NCBI RefSeq assembly: GCF_038632915.1
Contig: NZ_CP152050.1
Span: 545,001-600,000, forward strand
Source of the DNA: Paenisporosarcina sp. FSL H8-0542
Lineage (GTDB): Bacteria > Bacillota > Bacilli > Bacillales_A > Planococcaceae
Direction: 5' to 3'
DNA: 55,000 nucleotides
The stretch's first letter is position 1, and the number at the start of each line of letters is the position of its first letter. This document shows positions 37,680 through 46,481 of this stretch, piece by piece. Both the position numbers and the translations under genes were made by a program. Below the pieces are notes generated by a model that did no database searches, was not told where the DNA came from, and saw only the letters and a program-made list of their open reading frames with translations.

Positions 37680-39167
37680 TTATTTGGGTCGAGTATTCAA
37701 CTTTTCTCTCAGTTCTGATTCCAGTTTAATATAGTGCTCCAATCTCTTTTCTGTTGCTTCTAATATCCCTTCTAATATCTTTATTCTTAACTGATCTTCT
37801 GATAAAGCTTTTACTTTAATTAATTCGTTTGAATTTCTCAGCGATTTTTCAAATTCCTGTTGATTAATCATAGTCCTTGTATCCTTCCTTTTTGAATAAA
37901 CAAAAAATATTTCTGAGTATTGTTCAATTTCATTAATTGTACTGTTGTGATTAATTTCAACTGGTACCATACTCTCAAATACTTCTTTGTCAGGAAAATC
38001 ATAGAACAGATACTCCTTATTGGAATTAATGAAGATGATAATAGACTCGTGATCAATTGATTTAATAAAATTACTTATTTCTCTAGATTCCTGAAAAGTA
38101 TTACGGTTAAAATCATCAATTATAACAATACTTTTATGAGGAATTTGACTCGAATTATTAACACTAATAACACTGCTGCACAATTGATTTCCAGAACAAT
38201 TCAATAAATTTTCCAGAAGCAGTTTATCTGTATTCATTTCATAAATTTCATAATCTGCCGCTAACTCATTGATTAACTTCACAACACAATAATAACGATG
38301 TGTAATATTAAAATACCTTTCAAAATCAATGGAAAAATTTATACAATTTTCGAAATGACCCATTATGTTATTTATGCGAGGGGGAGTTATAGTCATTACT
38401 GTTTTCGGTTTTTCATTAAAAATAAAAGGAATTAACTCAGATGGAAACTCCTTTTTTATTACAGTTGCCTGCTGAAATATCCCATTATAGAACATAAGAT
38501 CATCAGGATGGGGGTATATCACTAACCTGGTTTCCGGTTCCGGTACGAAGTAATCAACCATTAGTTGATATATTTTTTTTTGTTCTTCGTAAGTTATAAA
38601 ATTAGAGAGAAGTTCTGTTAATAAGATTGTTGAATCTTTATTAATTTGAATCTTTTGATTGATACCAAAAAATACAAGAACTTTATCAAGAAAACTACGA
38701 CCCATTCTACCCATACTTTCAATCAAATCAAAATGTTCTAGGTTAGGTTCATCGAATTCTATGATTCTTTTGTTGAAGTTTCCTATTTTCTTGGTGATTA
38801 TCTGATTCTTTCTATCGTATCCGCTGCCATCTTCCAAGGAAGTGAAATTAATTTCTTTTTCAATCAAATAAATTCCAAAAATACTATCCGGGCTCTCTAC
38901 AATTATTTCAGTAAATTCGTGGGGATTAATCTTATTTTCCACGAGATATTTTTCAATTACATAATTATTTTTTTCGGTATCTAATTCGTGGGTATTTAAA
39001 AAAAAGATTTTATCAAAAAAGAGACCTTCCATTTCCTTAAACTGTGGGAATTTTTCTTTAATTGAATCTGATAATAGAATGTAACAAACCTGTTCTTTAT
39101 GAAAAAGTTCTTTATATATGATGCAGTGTAACAATTGATGAATTGTAACTACATGGTACAAAATCAT
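37680..39167 (-). CDS. Sialyltransferase-like protein (GT52/polysialyltransferase type, tentative)
   Basis: A 495-residue cytosolic protein. Residues 1-10 (ILYHVVTIHQLL) look like the first beta strand of a GT-B glycosyltransferase. SLEDGSGY at about 110-117 and IYPHPDD at about 217-223 match the D/E-D/E-G and H-P motifs shared by bacterial sialyltransferases. A FPSELIPF segment follows at about 240. The last 60 residues are a charged coiled coil. It probably transfers a sugar to a surface glycan. ATG 39167 is chosen, with GGAGTG 6 bases upstream; GTG 39176 lies within that site. Second gene of a pair with the HAD protein. AT-rich. Confidence 0.55.
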   Translation of the reverse strand: MILYHVVTIHQLLHCIIYKELFHKEQVCYILLSDSIKEKFPQFKEMEGLFFDKIFFLNTHELDTEKNNYVIEKYLVENKINPHEFTEIIVESPDSIFGIYLIEKEINFTSLEDGSGYDRKNQIITKKIGNFNKRIIEFDEPNLEHFDLIESMGRMGRSFLDKVLVFFGINQKIQINKDSTILLTELLSNFITYEEQKKIYQLMVDYFVPEPETRLVIYPHPDDLMFYNGIFQQATVIKKEFPSELIPFIFNEKPKTVMTITPPRINNIMGHFENCINFSIDFERYFNITHRYYCVVKLINELAADYEIYEMNTDKLLLENLLNCSGNQLCSSVISVNNSSQIPHKSIVIIDDFNRNTFQESREISNFIKSIDHESIIIFINSNKEYLFYDFPDKEVFESMVPVEINHNSTINEIEQYSEIFFVYSKRKDTRTMINQQEFEKSLRNSNELIKVKALSEDQLRIKILEGILEATEKRLEHYIKLESELREKLNTRPK

Positions 39168-39223
39168 GATGTTCACTCCGAATCTAAATTGTAAAAAAAC
39201 ATATTTCAGCTTAATTAGTAGAC

Positions 39224-41230
39224 TTATAGATTAGCCTGATCCATTATGTCATTTAATGTCTCGAAAGATTGATTTTCAGTATCCGCAATTACTCCTCTGG
39301 AAAAACTCAAGTCACCAAAATTTTCCCTTATAAATCGAAGGTCTCTTATGATCATTCTGAATGGTAAATACGCATCGTACCCAGATATGTTAAAGAGATA
39401 CTCATAATTCGAAAACGTCTTCTTATATAACTTTACAAAATCATAAATACCTTGATGAATTTGTTCAATAATCTTATAGTTTTCAACTTCTGGGACATCA
39501 AATAGTAATTTATATCCGTCTTCAGTTCTCTTAAAGCCGGAGAATGAAGGATAGCAAGCCTGCGTAAATAACTCGAAAAATACATTATTATGTTTAGTAC
39601 TTGTGTGTGTATCGTATAAATTTCTGTTAAGCATTCTAGAAAAAATGTAAACTCCTATTTCTTTCTTCATGATCTGGCTTAGATTACCTGTGTGGTTCGA
39701 GTGTCTACAAGCGGCTACTAAACTGTGAACTTCACAATTTAACTTCCATTTTTGTTCAATCAAATATTTAATCCCTGCCCCCCCAGATCCAACCCAGCCA
39801 ACATCAACTACCGCAACTTTTTTATTTCCTTGAATTATATTCATAAAATACTCTTTTACAATTGCATGATCTTCAGTTAGTTTTTTCACAACAGTTTCCC
39901 AATTTTTTACTAAAAAAGATTGAATTAATTTTACATTTCCTTTATGAATGATATCGTCTTCTTTTAGGTCATGCTGAGTCAACAAACTAAATAATTCTTC
40001 TAACTCCAAAGACTCAAACAGACCTTTGATTGTAATTCCTAATGCACTTTTTGCTTTGTGTTGAACCATTCGTTTCAAGAAATCATATCGGTTTTTTTCT
40101 ATTGTATATTTCGCATTAGCAATTCGAGACCAGTAAACATATTCAGTATCCATATCAGTGAAAAGAAAATTAAATACTTTCCTATAAATGTCTCCGTCTC
40201 TTGAAAGAAACAATATTTTATCTATATTATTTTGTTTTGCATAATCATAAATCCATTTGCAGTAGCCCAATATATACAAACCACCATAAATGAAACCATA
40301 TTCATAATGAGGAGTATATTGCTTAATACCATTATGCAAATGAGTATTAACAATTCCACTGTATGTGGAAGCAATTAGTTCGGACATATCGTCTGGGCGG
40401 TATTGATTTCCAGTCTCATGAACGTTATTGTAATATCTTGCCTCTATGCCTAGTTCTTGAGCGCTTTTTATATCTGATTCATAATTCGTCCCGACGTGTA
40501 CCATACTCAAATCCTTGCCTAATTTTGTTAAAGCTATATTGAATAATTGTTTATCGCGTTTACTGCAATGGTTCTCACAGGAAACAAAAACGTCAAAAAA
40601 ACCACTAAAACCTGAGTTCTCCAATAATTGTTCAATCATTGACTTTGTTAAATACATATCAGAAATAGCAATTATTTTTTTATTTTGGGACTTAAGTATT
40701 TCAAAAACATCTTTCATATAGGGATTAGCAAAGCAAAACTCTAATTCTGTTTGTAACTCTATCTGCACGCCATATTGTTTATCAATTCCTGTTCTTAACT
40801 CAACTTGTTCGTAAATATCATATATTGTTACTTCGCTAATTCCTTTTTTTCCTTTTGCTTGATTACGCGCTTCCTTTTCCGCTTCCCTTCGTATAGCCAT
40901 AAAATTCACACAGCTATGTTTTTCCCCTAATATCATGAAAAGATGATGAGGTTGGGCAAACGGTCTTAATAACAAAGTGTCAAATACATCAAACGAAATA
41001 ACCTCGTATTCTAACATATTTCTTGCAAAATCAAGTGCTTTTGGTCGGCTTATTATTTTCGACTCCGAGCCATCTAAATATGGCAACTTTAGTTTCTCTT
41101 TTGGATTAAATGGTAATGCATCTATAAATATTCCTCCTTTTACACATTGGAATTTCTTGAGCAGGAATAACCCAACGGTTGCCCGTGGCACATTTAAGCA
41201 AATAACAGTCGTATAAATACCGTCTTCCAT
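39224..41230 (-). CDS. Large HAD-superfamily protein (COG5610-like), glycan-locus type
   Basis: A 668-residue protein. A HAD hydrolase domain starts at about residue 75: VISFDVFDTLLLRP (motif I), KKIIAISDMYLT (motif II), KRDKQLF (motif III Lys) and HVGTNYESDIKSAQELGIE (motif IV). The second half (about 300-640) includes DKILFLSRDGDIYRKVFNFLF and KVAVVDVGWVGSGGAGIKYLIE, seen in COG5610-type proteins of capsule and LPS clusters. No ribosome binding site is visible before ATG 41230, and the first 70 residues are unlike the family, so the 5' end may be wrong or rearranged. It lies 56 bases upstream of the transferase gene and is probably co-transcribed. Confidence 0.7.
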   Translation of the reverse strand: MEDGIYTTVICLNVPRATVGLFLLKKFQCVKGGIFIDALPFNPKEKLKLPYLDGSESKIISRPKALDFARNMLEYEVISFDVFDTLLLRPFAQPHHLFMILGEKHSCVNFMAIRREAEKEARNQAKGKKGISEVTIYDIYEQVELRTGIDKQYGVQIELQTELEFCFANPYMKDVFEILKSQNKKIIAISDMYLTKSMIEQLLENSGFSGFFDVFVSCENHCSKRDKQLFNIALTKLGKDLSMVHVGTNYESDIKSAQELGIEARYYNNVHETGNQYRPDDMSELIASTYSGIVNTHLHNGIKQYTPHYEYGFIYGGLYILGYCKWIYDYAKQNNIDKILFLSRDGDIYRKVFNFLFTDMDTEYVYWSRIANAKYTIEKNRYDFLKRMVQHKAKSALGITIKGLFESLELEELFSLLTQHDLKEDDIIHKGNVKLIQSFLVKNWETVVKKLTEDHAIVKEYFMNIIQGNKKVAVVDVGWVGSGGAGIKYLIEQKWKLNCEVHSLVAACRHSNHTGNLSQIMKKEIGVYIFSRMLNRNLYDTHTSTKHNNVFFELFTQACYPSFSGFKRTEDGYKLLFDVPEVENYKIIEQIHQGIYDFVKLYKKTFSNYEYLFNISGYDAYLPFRMIIRDLRFIRENFGDLSFSRGVIADTENQSFETLNDIMDQANL

Positions 41231-41548
41231 TTATGACACTATTATCTTATTCTGTTTGTTCAATTGAAGTGAAGGTGAGCCGGGAGGTTTAGACAAAAAA
41301 GCATCTTCAGTAGTATATGCATTGATAAAATTTTTGAGGAAACATGCCGTGATTTTTTATGACCTGGTAATCCAAAGGGACTGTCTTATAAAAATGAAAA
41401 GGACTTGAAGTATTATTGAAAGACTAAAAATGAGGAAGAACGGAAACGTCATTGAGGTCAATGGTTCGGTCCTGCTAAGCTCCAGCCAAAAGACAATTGC
41501 CGTGACGTAAGAATCTATCGCAATAATTTAGAAAAAAGGAATGAAAAT
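41231..41548. other. Intergenic region without recognisable gene
   Basis: Between divergent genes. I see no promoter I would defend and no conserved structure. The plus strand around 41445-41509 has a short open stretch without start or binding site. Confidence 0.5.
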
Positions 41549-42133
41549 GTGGACGACTTTCACAAAATCACTATAAAAAAAACAAATAAAGGCTTGAAAA
41601 TTAAAAACCCGACCAATTACGAATTGATCGGTAAAGGAATGCAGGGAGCTGTTTTCAAACTTTCTGATGACCGATGCTTAAAGATATATGCAAAAAAACG
41701 ACACTGTCTGAGAGAGAGCAAAACACTGTATGCAGGGAAGGTCTCCTCAATTGTTCCCAAGGTTTTCGAAGTCGGCTCGAATTATATTGTTATGGAATAC
41801 ATCAAGGGTCAACCTTTGGAGGATTATCTGAATTCGCACCTCAGCATCTCGGAACCAATCGCCAAACAACTGGTTTATATATTCAAGGAAATGAAAAGGA
41901 TCGGTTTTACCAGAATCGATGCCAGTATACGCCATTTATTCGTAACCGATGTTGGAGAAATCAAAGTGGTAGACCATGTGAATTCATTGAAAATACAACA
42001 AGAGTGGCCAATTCGTTTCTTTTGTGCCCTCAAAAAATTAAAGCTGCTGGACACGTTCCTGTATCAGTTAAAGGAAATGGATCCGGAATTATATGGGGAG
42101 TGGAAAAAATTGATGGATGAAAGCAAGGAGTAA
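41549..42133 (+). CDS. Small serine/threonine kinase-like protein (YrzF-like)
   Basis: A 194-residue protein with the N-lobe of a protein kinase: ELIGKGMQGAVFKL (Gly loop), CLKIYAKK (putative ATP Lys), VMEYIKGQPLEDYL (hinge). The catalytic loop reads RIDASIRHLFV, with Asp kept but His where HRDxxxxN has Asn, and the metal Asp lies in VVDHVN instead of DFG. The protein ends early, with a reduced C-lobe. It may be an atypical kinase or a pseudokinase. The GTG start has AAGGA 8 bases upstream. Confidence 0.72.
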   Translation: MDDFHKITIKKTNKGLKIKNPTNYELIGKGMQGAVFKLSDDRCLKIYAKKRHCLRESKTLYAGKVSSIVPKVFEVGSNYIVMEYIKGQPLEDYLNSHLSISEPIAKQLVYIFKEMKRIGFTRIDASIRHLFVTDVGEIKVVDHVNSLKIQQEWPIRFFCALKKLKLLDTFLYQLKEMDPELYGEWKKLMDESKE

Positions 42134-42175
42134 TAACGTAACCCTATTTACTATAGAAATAATAAGTAACCATAG

Positions 42176-42223
42176 AAAGGTGATGCAGGAGTTCGATAAC
42201 ATTTCCGCATCACCTTTTTATTG
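42176..42223 (+). terminator. Terminator after the kinase-like gene
   Basis: AAAGGTGATGC / GCATCACCTTT stem (extended by GG/CC) with a 20-base loop, then TTATT. Confidence 0.8.
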
Positions 42224-42330
42224 TGGTTTTCGGAAGGTTTTTTCTTTATAAGTCTGTCTTTTTGGTGATAGCTAAAGTGTTTGATATAGTTATTCATAGA
42301 TTTAGTGCCATCAAAAAGGAGTAATAAAGG

Positions 42331-43089
42331 ATGAAAATAGTTTCGTGGAACGTAAATGGCATTCGAGCTTGTGTGAAAAAAGGATTTCTCGAGTATTTTC
42401 AACAAGTAAATGCTGATATATTTTGTCTGCAGGAGACAAAGTTGCAGGCTGGTCAAATAGAATTGCATCTAGAAGGATACGAACAATACTGGAATTATGC
42501 AGTGAAAAAAGGCTACTCTGGTACCGCCGTATTTACTAAGAAAAAGCCGCTATCCGTCAGATACGGAGTAGGGGACCTGAGTGAAGAAGCGGAGGGGAGA
42601 ATTCTCACCTTGGAATATGAACAGTTTTATTTAGTGAACGTCTATACGCCGAATGCCAAGCGGGATTTAACAAGACTTCCCTATCGCTTGGAGTGGGAAG
42701 ATGAAATGCGTACCTACTTACAGCAACTCGACCAAATCAAACCCGTGATTATGTGTGGGGATTTAAATGTGGCACACGAAGATATTGATCTCAAAAATCC
42801 CAAAACAAATAGAGGGAATTCTGGCTTTACAGTGGAAGAACGTGGCAAGATGACCGCACTGCTTCAAGAAGGGTTCACCGATACATTCCGCTACTTTTAT
42901 CCTGATACAGAAGGGGCCTATACGTGGTGGTCATACATGAGTAAAGTGAGAGAACGTAATATTGGATGGCGCATTGATTACTTCATAGCATCCAATAGAC
43001 TTGAAAACAGACTCCAAGATTCGTATATTCATCCTCAAATACTTGGTAGCGATCATTGCCCAATCATATTGGAAGTAGCAGACATGTAA
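42331..43089 (+). CDS. exoA: Exodeoxyribonuclease III / AP endonuclease
   Basis: A 252-residue Mg-dependent DNA repair nuclease, acting on abasic sites and 3' blocked ends. Family motifs are complete: KIVSWNVNGIRA, FCLQETKL (metal Glu), GYSGTAVFTK, NVYTPNA, CGDLNVAH (Asp/Asn), GWRIDYFIAS and the C-terminal LGSDHCPI (catalytic Asp-His). Normal length. AAAAAGGAG precedes the ATG. Stands alone, with its own terminator. Confidence 0.97.
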   Translation: MKIVSWNVNGIRACVKKGFLEYFQQVNADIFCLQETKLQAGQIELHLEGYEQYWNYAVKKGYSGTAVFTKKKPLSVRYGVGDLSEEAEGRILTLEYEQFYLVNVYTPNAKRDLTRLPYRLEWEDEMRTYLQQLDQIKPVIMCGDLNVAHEDIDLKNPKTNRGNSGFTVEERGKMTALLQEGFTDTFRYFYPDTEGAYTWWSYMSKVRERNIGWRIDYFIASNRLENRLQDSYIHPQILGSDHCPIILEVADM

Positions 43090-43131
43090 AAAGCCTTTCA
43101 TGAGTTCATTGAACTTGTGATAGGCTTTAAT
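43088..43131 (+). terminator. Terminator of exoA
   Basis: AAAAGCCTTTCA / TGATAGGCTTTA around an inner GAGTTCATTGAACTTG arm. Belongs to the same hairpin type as 14329 and 28067. Confidence 0.7.
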
Positions 43132-43154
43132 ATTTGTTATGCAGGAATATGTTA

Positions 43155-43520
43155 TCAGGTACGTTTGAACAAGCTATTGTTTGTTTGTAAGATCGAACCG
43201 ATGTAGCCTGCAAGATAGGCAATAAGCATAACAAAGATGACGGTTAAATCAATTGAAAAATGTCGGCTGTAAAATTCACTTAATATGATGAAGAGAGCTC
43301 CACAAATACCACCGATGTGTGGAGATGAATTAATATAATAGCGCATCGCCACTAACCCGCCACTAAGCGCGATAACGAAAAAATTGATTTTCACGAGTAA
43401 TTCGTATGACATGGCGTGCAATAGCTTAATTTCTATGAATAGTAAAAATTGCAGAATGAAAAATTGAGCAACTAAAGAAAGCAAGATAACAGGCAGCCAA
43501 TCAAATTTTTTACCTTTCAA
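43155..43520 (-). CDS. Small four-helix membrane protein (TIGR04086/YrzE-like)
   Basis: A 121-residue membrane protein with four hydrophobic segments (about 6-28, 45-60, 69-83, 92-112). The layout and GLVAMRYYINSSPHIGGICGALF resemble the TIGR04086 (YrzE) family; function unknown. The start is TTG 43520: AAGGAGG lies 9 bases upstream. The in-frame TTG at 43529 abuts that site and is rejected, the same situation as in groES. Confidence 0.75.
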   Translation of the reverse strand: MKGKKFDWLPVILLSLVAQFFILQFLLFIEIKLLHAMSYELLVKINFFVIALSGGLVAMRYYINSSPHIGGICGALFIILSEFYSRHFSIDLTVIFVMLIAYLAGYIGSILQTNNSLFKRT

Positions 43521-43705
43521 AATGAACAACCTCCTTGTATCAAATTGTATGCATACCAGGCATCAAAAAGAATAAGTGAGGGTTCATTGTCTTAATATGA
43601 TGGAAATAATGAAAATGACGATAGAAAATTTCCAGTATTGGCCGTATTTCGAGTATAATGAAGAGAAGCAAAGACCAATTATATCTCTCCGAAGGAGGAA
43701 ATTAC

Positions 43706-43909
43706 ATGACAGAAAACAACGAAAACAACCAGCAAGAAGCACCGAAGAAAAAAATGAGTCTAAAAGAAGCGATGCAAAAGCAGTTGGAAGCGAAGAAAAA
43801 CCAATCGAATGAAAACAATGCCAAAGGAAATTCAACGCAATCAGCGAAAAAAATGCAAAGTCAACAAACCAAAAAAGTGAGCAATACACGTAGAAAAATG
43901 GGTACATAA
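43706..43909 (+). CDS. Small hydrophilic basic protein
   Basis: A 67-residue protein dominated by Asn, Gln, Lys and Glu (TENNENNQQEAPKKKMSLKE, ending SNTRRKMGT). AAGGAGG precedes the ATG at 43706 at ideal spacing. It is probably disordered with a short helix (MSLKEAMQKQLEAKK). No family or function known to me. A perfect terminator follows. Confidence 0.7.
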   Translation: MTENNENNQQEAPKKKMSLKEAMQKQLEAKKNQSNENNAKGNSTQSAKKMQSQQTKKVSNTRRKMGT

Positions 43910-43915
43910 TTTATC

Positions 43916-43952
43916 AACGCAAACCAATTTCACAATTGGTTTGCGTTTTTGT
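43916..43952 (+). terminator. Terminator
   Basis: A perfect stem, AACGCAAACCAATT / AATTGGTTTGCGTT, with a TCAC loop, then TTTGTT. Confidence 0.9.
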
Positions 43953-44022
43953 TAGAGAAGATAAGATTTCGGGTAAATGGTGTATACTAAGGACTATTAT
44001 GATCGTGGAAGAAGGTTTAATG

Positions 44023-45492
44023 ATGACTTCAAGATATGCTGATGATGGACTTGCATTACATACAGACTTATATCAAATCAATATGGCGGAGGCCTACTGG
44101 GCTGACGGAATACATAACAGAAAAGCGGTTTTTGAGTTGTTTTTCCGCAAGCTTCCATTTGGCAATGGTTATGCCATTTTTGCGGGACTAGAGCGAGTAC
44201 TGGATTTTCTCCGGGAGTTTCATTTCTCCGATAGTGATTTAGCGTATTTGCAGGATGAGCTGGGGTACAAGGAAGATTTTATCAGTTATTTACGCGAGGT
44301 CCGTTTTACAGGTAACGTTTATTCAATGGTGGAAGGTGAACTTGTTTTTGCCAATGAGCCAATCATTCGTATAGAGGCTCCACTCGTGGAAGCGCAATTG
44401 ATTGAAACTGCACTCCTGAACATCGTCAATTACCAAACGCTGATTGCGACGAAAGCCAGTCGAATTAAACAAATTGTAAAAACTGATACCGTGATGGAAT
44501 TTGGTACACGTCGGGCACAGGAAATGGATGCGGCAATTTGGGGCGCACGTGCTGCCGTCATCGGTGGACTAGAAGCGACGAGTAATGTGCGGGCTGGTAA
44601 AAAGTTCGGCATTCCAGTTGCAGGAACCCATGCACATTCTCTAGTACAAGCATACAAAAGCGAATATGAGGCTTTTCATGCTTATGCAAAACGCCATAAT
44701 GATTGTGTGTTCCTCGTAGATACATACAATACATTGAAAATTGGTGTACCAACGGCTATTCAAGTGGCGAAAGAGCTTGGGGATAAAATCAATTTCATTG
44801 GCATTCGTCTGGATAGCGGTGACATTGCTTTCCTTTCTAAAGAGGCGCGCAAAATGCTCGACGAAGCCGGATTTACAGAAGCGAAAATTGTTGTATCAAA
44901 CGATTTAGATGAATATACAATCTTAAACTTAAAAGCACAGGGCGCAAAAGTAGATATGTGGGGAATTGGCACAAAGTTAATTACAGCTTATGACCAACCA
45001 GCCCTTGGAGCAGTATACAAAATTGTATCAATCGAGAGTGATAATGATGTGATGGAAGATACAATTAAAATTTCTTCTACAACTGAAAAGGTCACGACAC
45101 CTGGTCGGAAAAAATTGTATCGAATTATTGATCGTGAAAATGGAAAAGCAGAAGGCGATTACATCACAATGTTTGATGAAGATCCAACCCATGAAAAGCG
45201 CTTGAAAATGTTTCACCCAGTTCATACATTTGTATCTAAATTCGTGACTAACTTTGAAGCTAAAGATCTTCATACAAAAGTTATTGAAAATGGACAAATC
45301 ATCTATTCAAATCCAACTTTGTTTGAAATGCGTGATTATGCATCGACGAACTTGGAACTGCTTTGGGATGAGTATAAACGTTCATTAAATCCAGAAGAAT
45401 ATCCAGTGGATTTAAGTCAAAAATGTTGGGATAACAAGATGCGGAATATCCAGGAAGTTCAAGAAATGGTCGACCGCATGCATTATGCTTGA
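44023..45492 (+). CDS. pncB: Nicotinate phosphoribosyltransferase
   Basis: A 489-residue NAD-salvage enzyme: nicotinate + PRPP + ATP gives nicotinate mononucleotide. Signatures: LHTDLYQINMAEAYW near the N-terminus, EFGTRRAQEMDAAIWGARAA, then GTSN-like ATSNVRAGKKFGIPVAGTHAHS and FIGIRLDSGDIAFLSKEAR. Length is usual for the Gram-positive type. GAAGAAGG lies 7 bases before ATG 44023 (ATG 44020 also possible); the longer upstream frame runs through the preceding terminator and is rejected. nadE follows after 12 bases, so both act in one NAD pathway operon. Confidence 0.94.
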   Translation: MTSRYADDGLALHTDLYQINMAEAYWADGIHNRKAVFELFFRKLPFGNGYAIFAGLERVLDFLREFHFSDSDLAYLQDELGYKEDFISYLREVRFTGNVYSMVEGELVFANEPIIRIEAPLVEAQLIETALLNIVNYQTLIATKASRIKQIVKTDTVMEFGTRRAQEMDAAIWGARAAVIGGLEATSNVRAGKKFGIPVAGTHAHSLVQAYKSEYEAFHAYAKRHNDCVFLVDTYNTLKIGVPTAIQVAKELGDKINFIGIRLDSGDIAFLSKEARKMLDEAGFTEAKIVVSNDLDEYTILNLKAQGAKVDMWGIGTKLITAYDQPALGAVYKIVSIESDNDVMEDTIKISSTTEKVTTPGRKKLYRIIDRENGKAEGDYITMFDEDPTHEKRLKMFHPVHTFVSKFVTNFEAKDLHTKVIENGQIIYSNPTLFEMRDYASTNLELLWDEYKRSLNPEEYPVDLSQKCWDNKMRNIQEVQEMVDRMHYA

Positions 45493-45504
45493 GGAGGTGC
45501 TATC

Positions 45505-46332
45505 ATGACAAACTTACAGCAGACAATTATAGAAGAATTGAAAGTTAAACCATCGATTGACCCCCAGGAAGAAATTCGGACGTCGATTGATTTTATGAAA
45601 AGCTATTTAACAAAGCATCCATTCCTTAAAGGAATGGTGCTTGGGATTTCAGGCGGACAGGATTCTACACTTACAGGTAAACTGGCACAAATGGCCGTGA
45701 ATGAATTAAATGAAGAAGCGGGAACTGAAGCCTACTCATTCATTGCAGTACGGCTGCCATATGGCGTCCAGTTTGATGAAGACGATTGTCAAGATGCACT
45801 GGATTTCATTCAACCATCAAAAATTTATACGGTAAATATTAAGGAAGCGGTCGATGCCAGCAAACGTACACTTGATGCATCTGGAATCACTCTTTCCGAT
45901 TTTGCCAAAGGCAATGAAAAAGCACGTGAGAGAATGAAAGTTCAATATTCAATAGCAGCGATGCACAGTGCGGTCGTTCTCGGAACGGATCATGGTGCTG
46001 AAGCCATCACAGGATTTTATACAAAATTTGGGGATGGTGGCGCAGATTTAGTCCCGTTATTCAGATTAAATAAACGTCAAGGCAAGCAAATGTTAAAAGC
46101 TTTGGGCAGTCCTGAACATTTGTATACGAAGATTCCAACTGCTGATTTGGAGGAAGATCGACCGGCATTACCGGATGAGATTGCACTTGGTATAACTTAT
46201 GATCAAATTGATGATTATTTAGAAGGCCGAGAAATTCTTTCTGAACCACGAGAAAAATTGGAAAATTATTATTTACGCTCTCAACATAAAAGACATTTAC
46301 CAATAACCGTCTTTGACGACTTTTGGAAATAA
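45505..46332 (+). CDS. nadE: Ammonia-dependent NAD+ synthetase
   Basis: A 275-residue enzyme making NAD from nicotinate adenine dinucleotide, ATP and ammonia. It has the PP-loop [61 protein letters not shown] and [15 protein letters not shown], all typical. There is no glutaminase domain, so ammonia is the donor. GAGGAGGTG precedes the ATG. Downstream of pncB in the same operon; the enzyme linking them (NadD) is not in this window. Confidence 0.96.
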   Translation: MTNLQQTIIEELKVKPSIDPQEEIRTSIDFMKSYLTKHPFLKGMVLGISGGQDSTLTGKLAQMAVNELNEEAGTEAYSFIAVRLPYGVQFDEDDCQDALDFIQPSKIYTVNIKEAVDASKRTLDASGITLSDFAKGNEKARERMKVQYSIAAMHSAVVLGTDHGAEAITGFYTKFGDGGADLVPLFRLNKRQGKQMLKALGSPEHLYTKIPTADLEEDRPALPDEIALGITYDQIDDYLEGREILSEPREKLENYYLRSQHKRHLPITVFDDFWK

Positions 46333-46335
46333 GCC

Positions 46336-46370
46336 AAAGCACACATGGAAATCATCCGTGTGTGCTTTTC
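46336..46370 (+). terminator. Terminator of pncB-nadE
   Basis: AAAGCACACATGGA / TCCGTGTGTGCTTTT with an AATCA loop, then TCTTAT. Confidence 0.85.
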
Positions 46371-46481
46371 TTATATAATAATAAGTTGTAAAAAAGGGTA
46401 ATTTTAGTTAAACTTACGTTATAATATGTTAATTTTCTAAAAAATATAATAATTAAGTAGGACAATTGGGGGAGTAATGAG

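Noticed and set aside
41674-42120. 148-codon frame within the kinase-like gene
   Set aside because: Alternative frame of a gene with recognisable kinase motifs; composition not protein-like.
43576-43812. 78-codon frame overlapping the small basic protein
   Set aside because: Different frame over the same DNA; the 43706 start has the ideal AAGGAGG and the terminator fits that gene.
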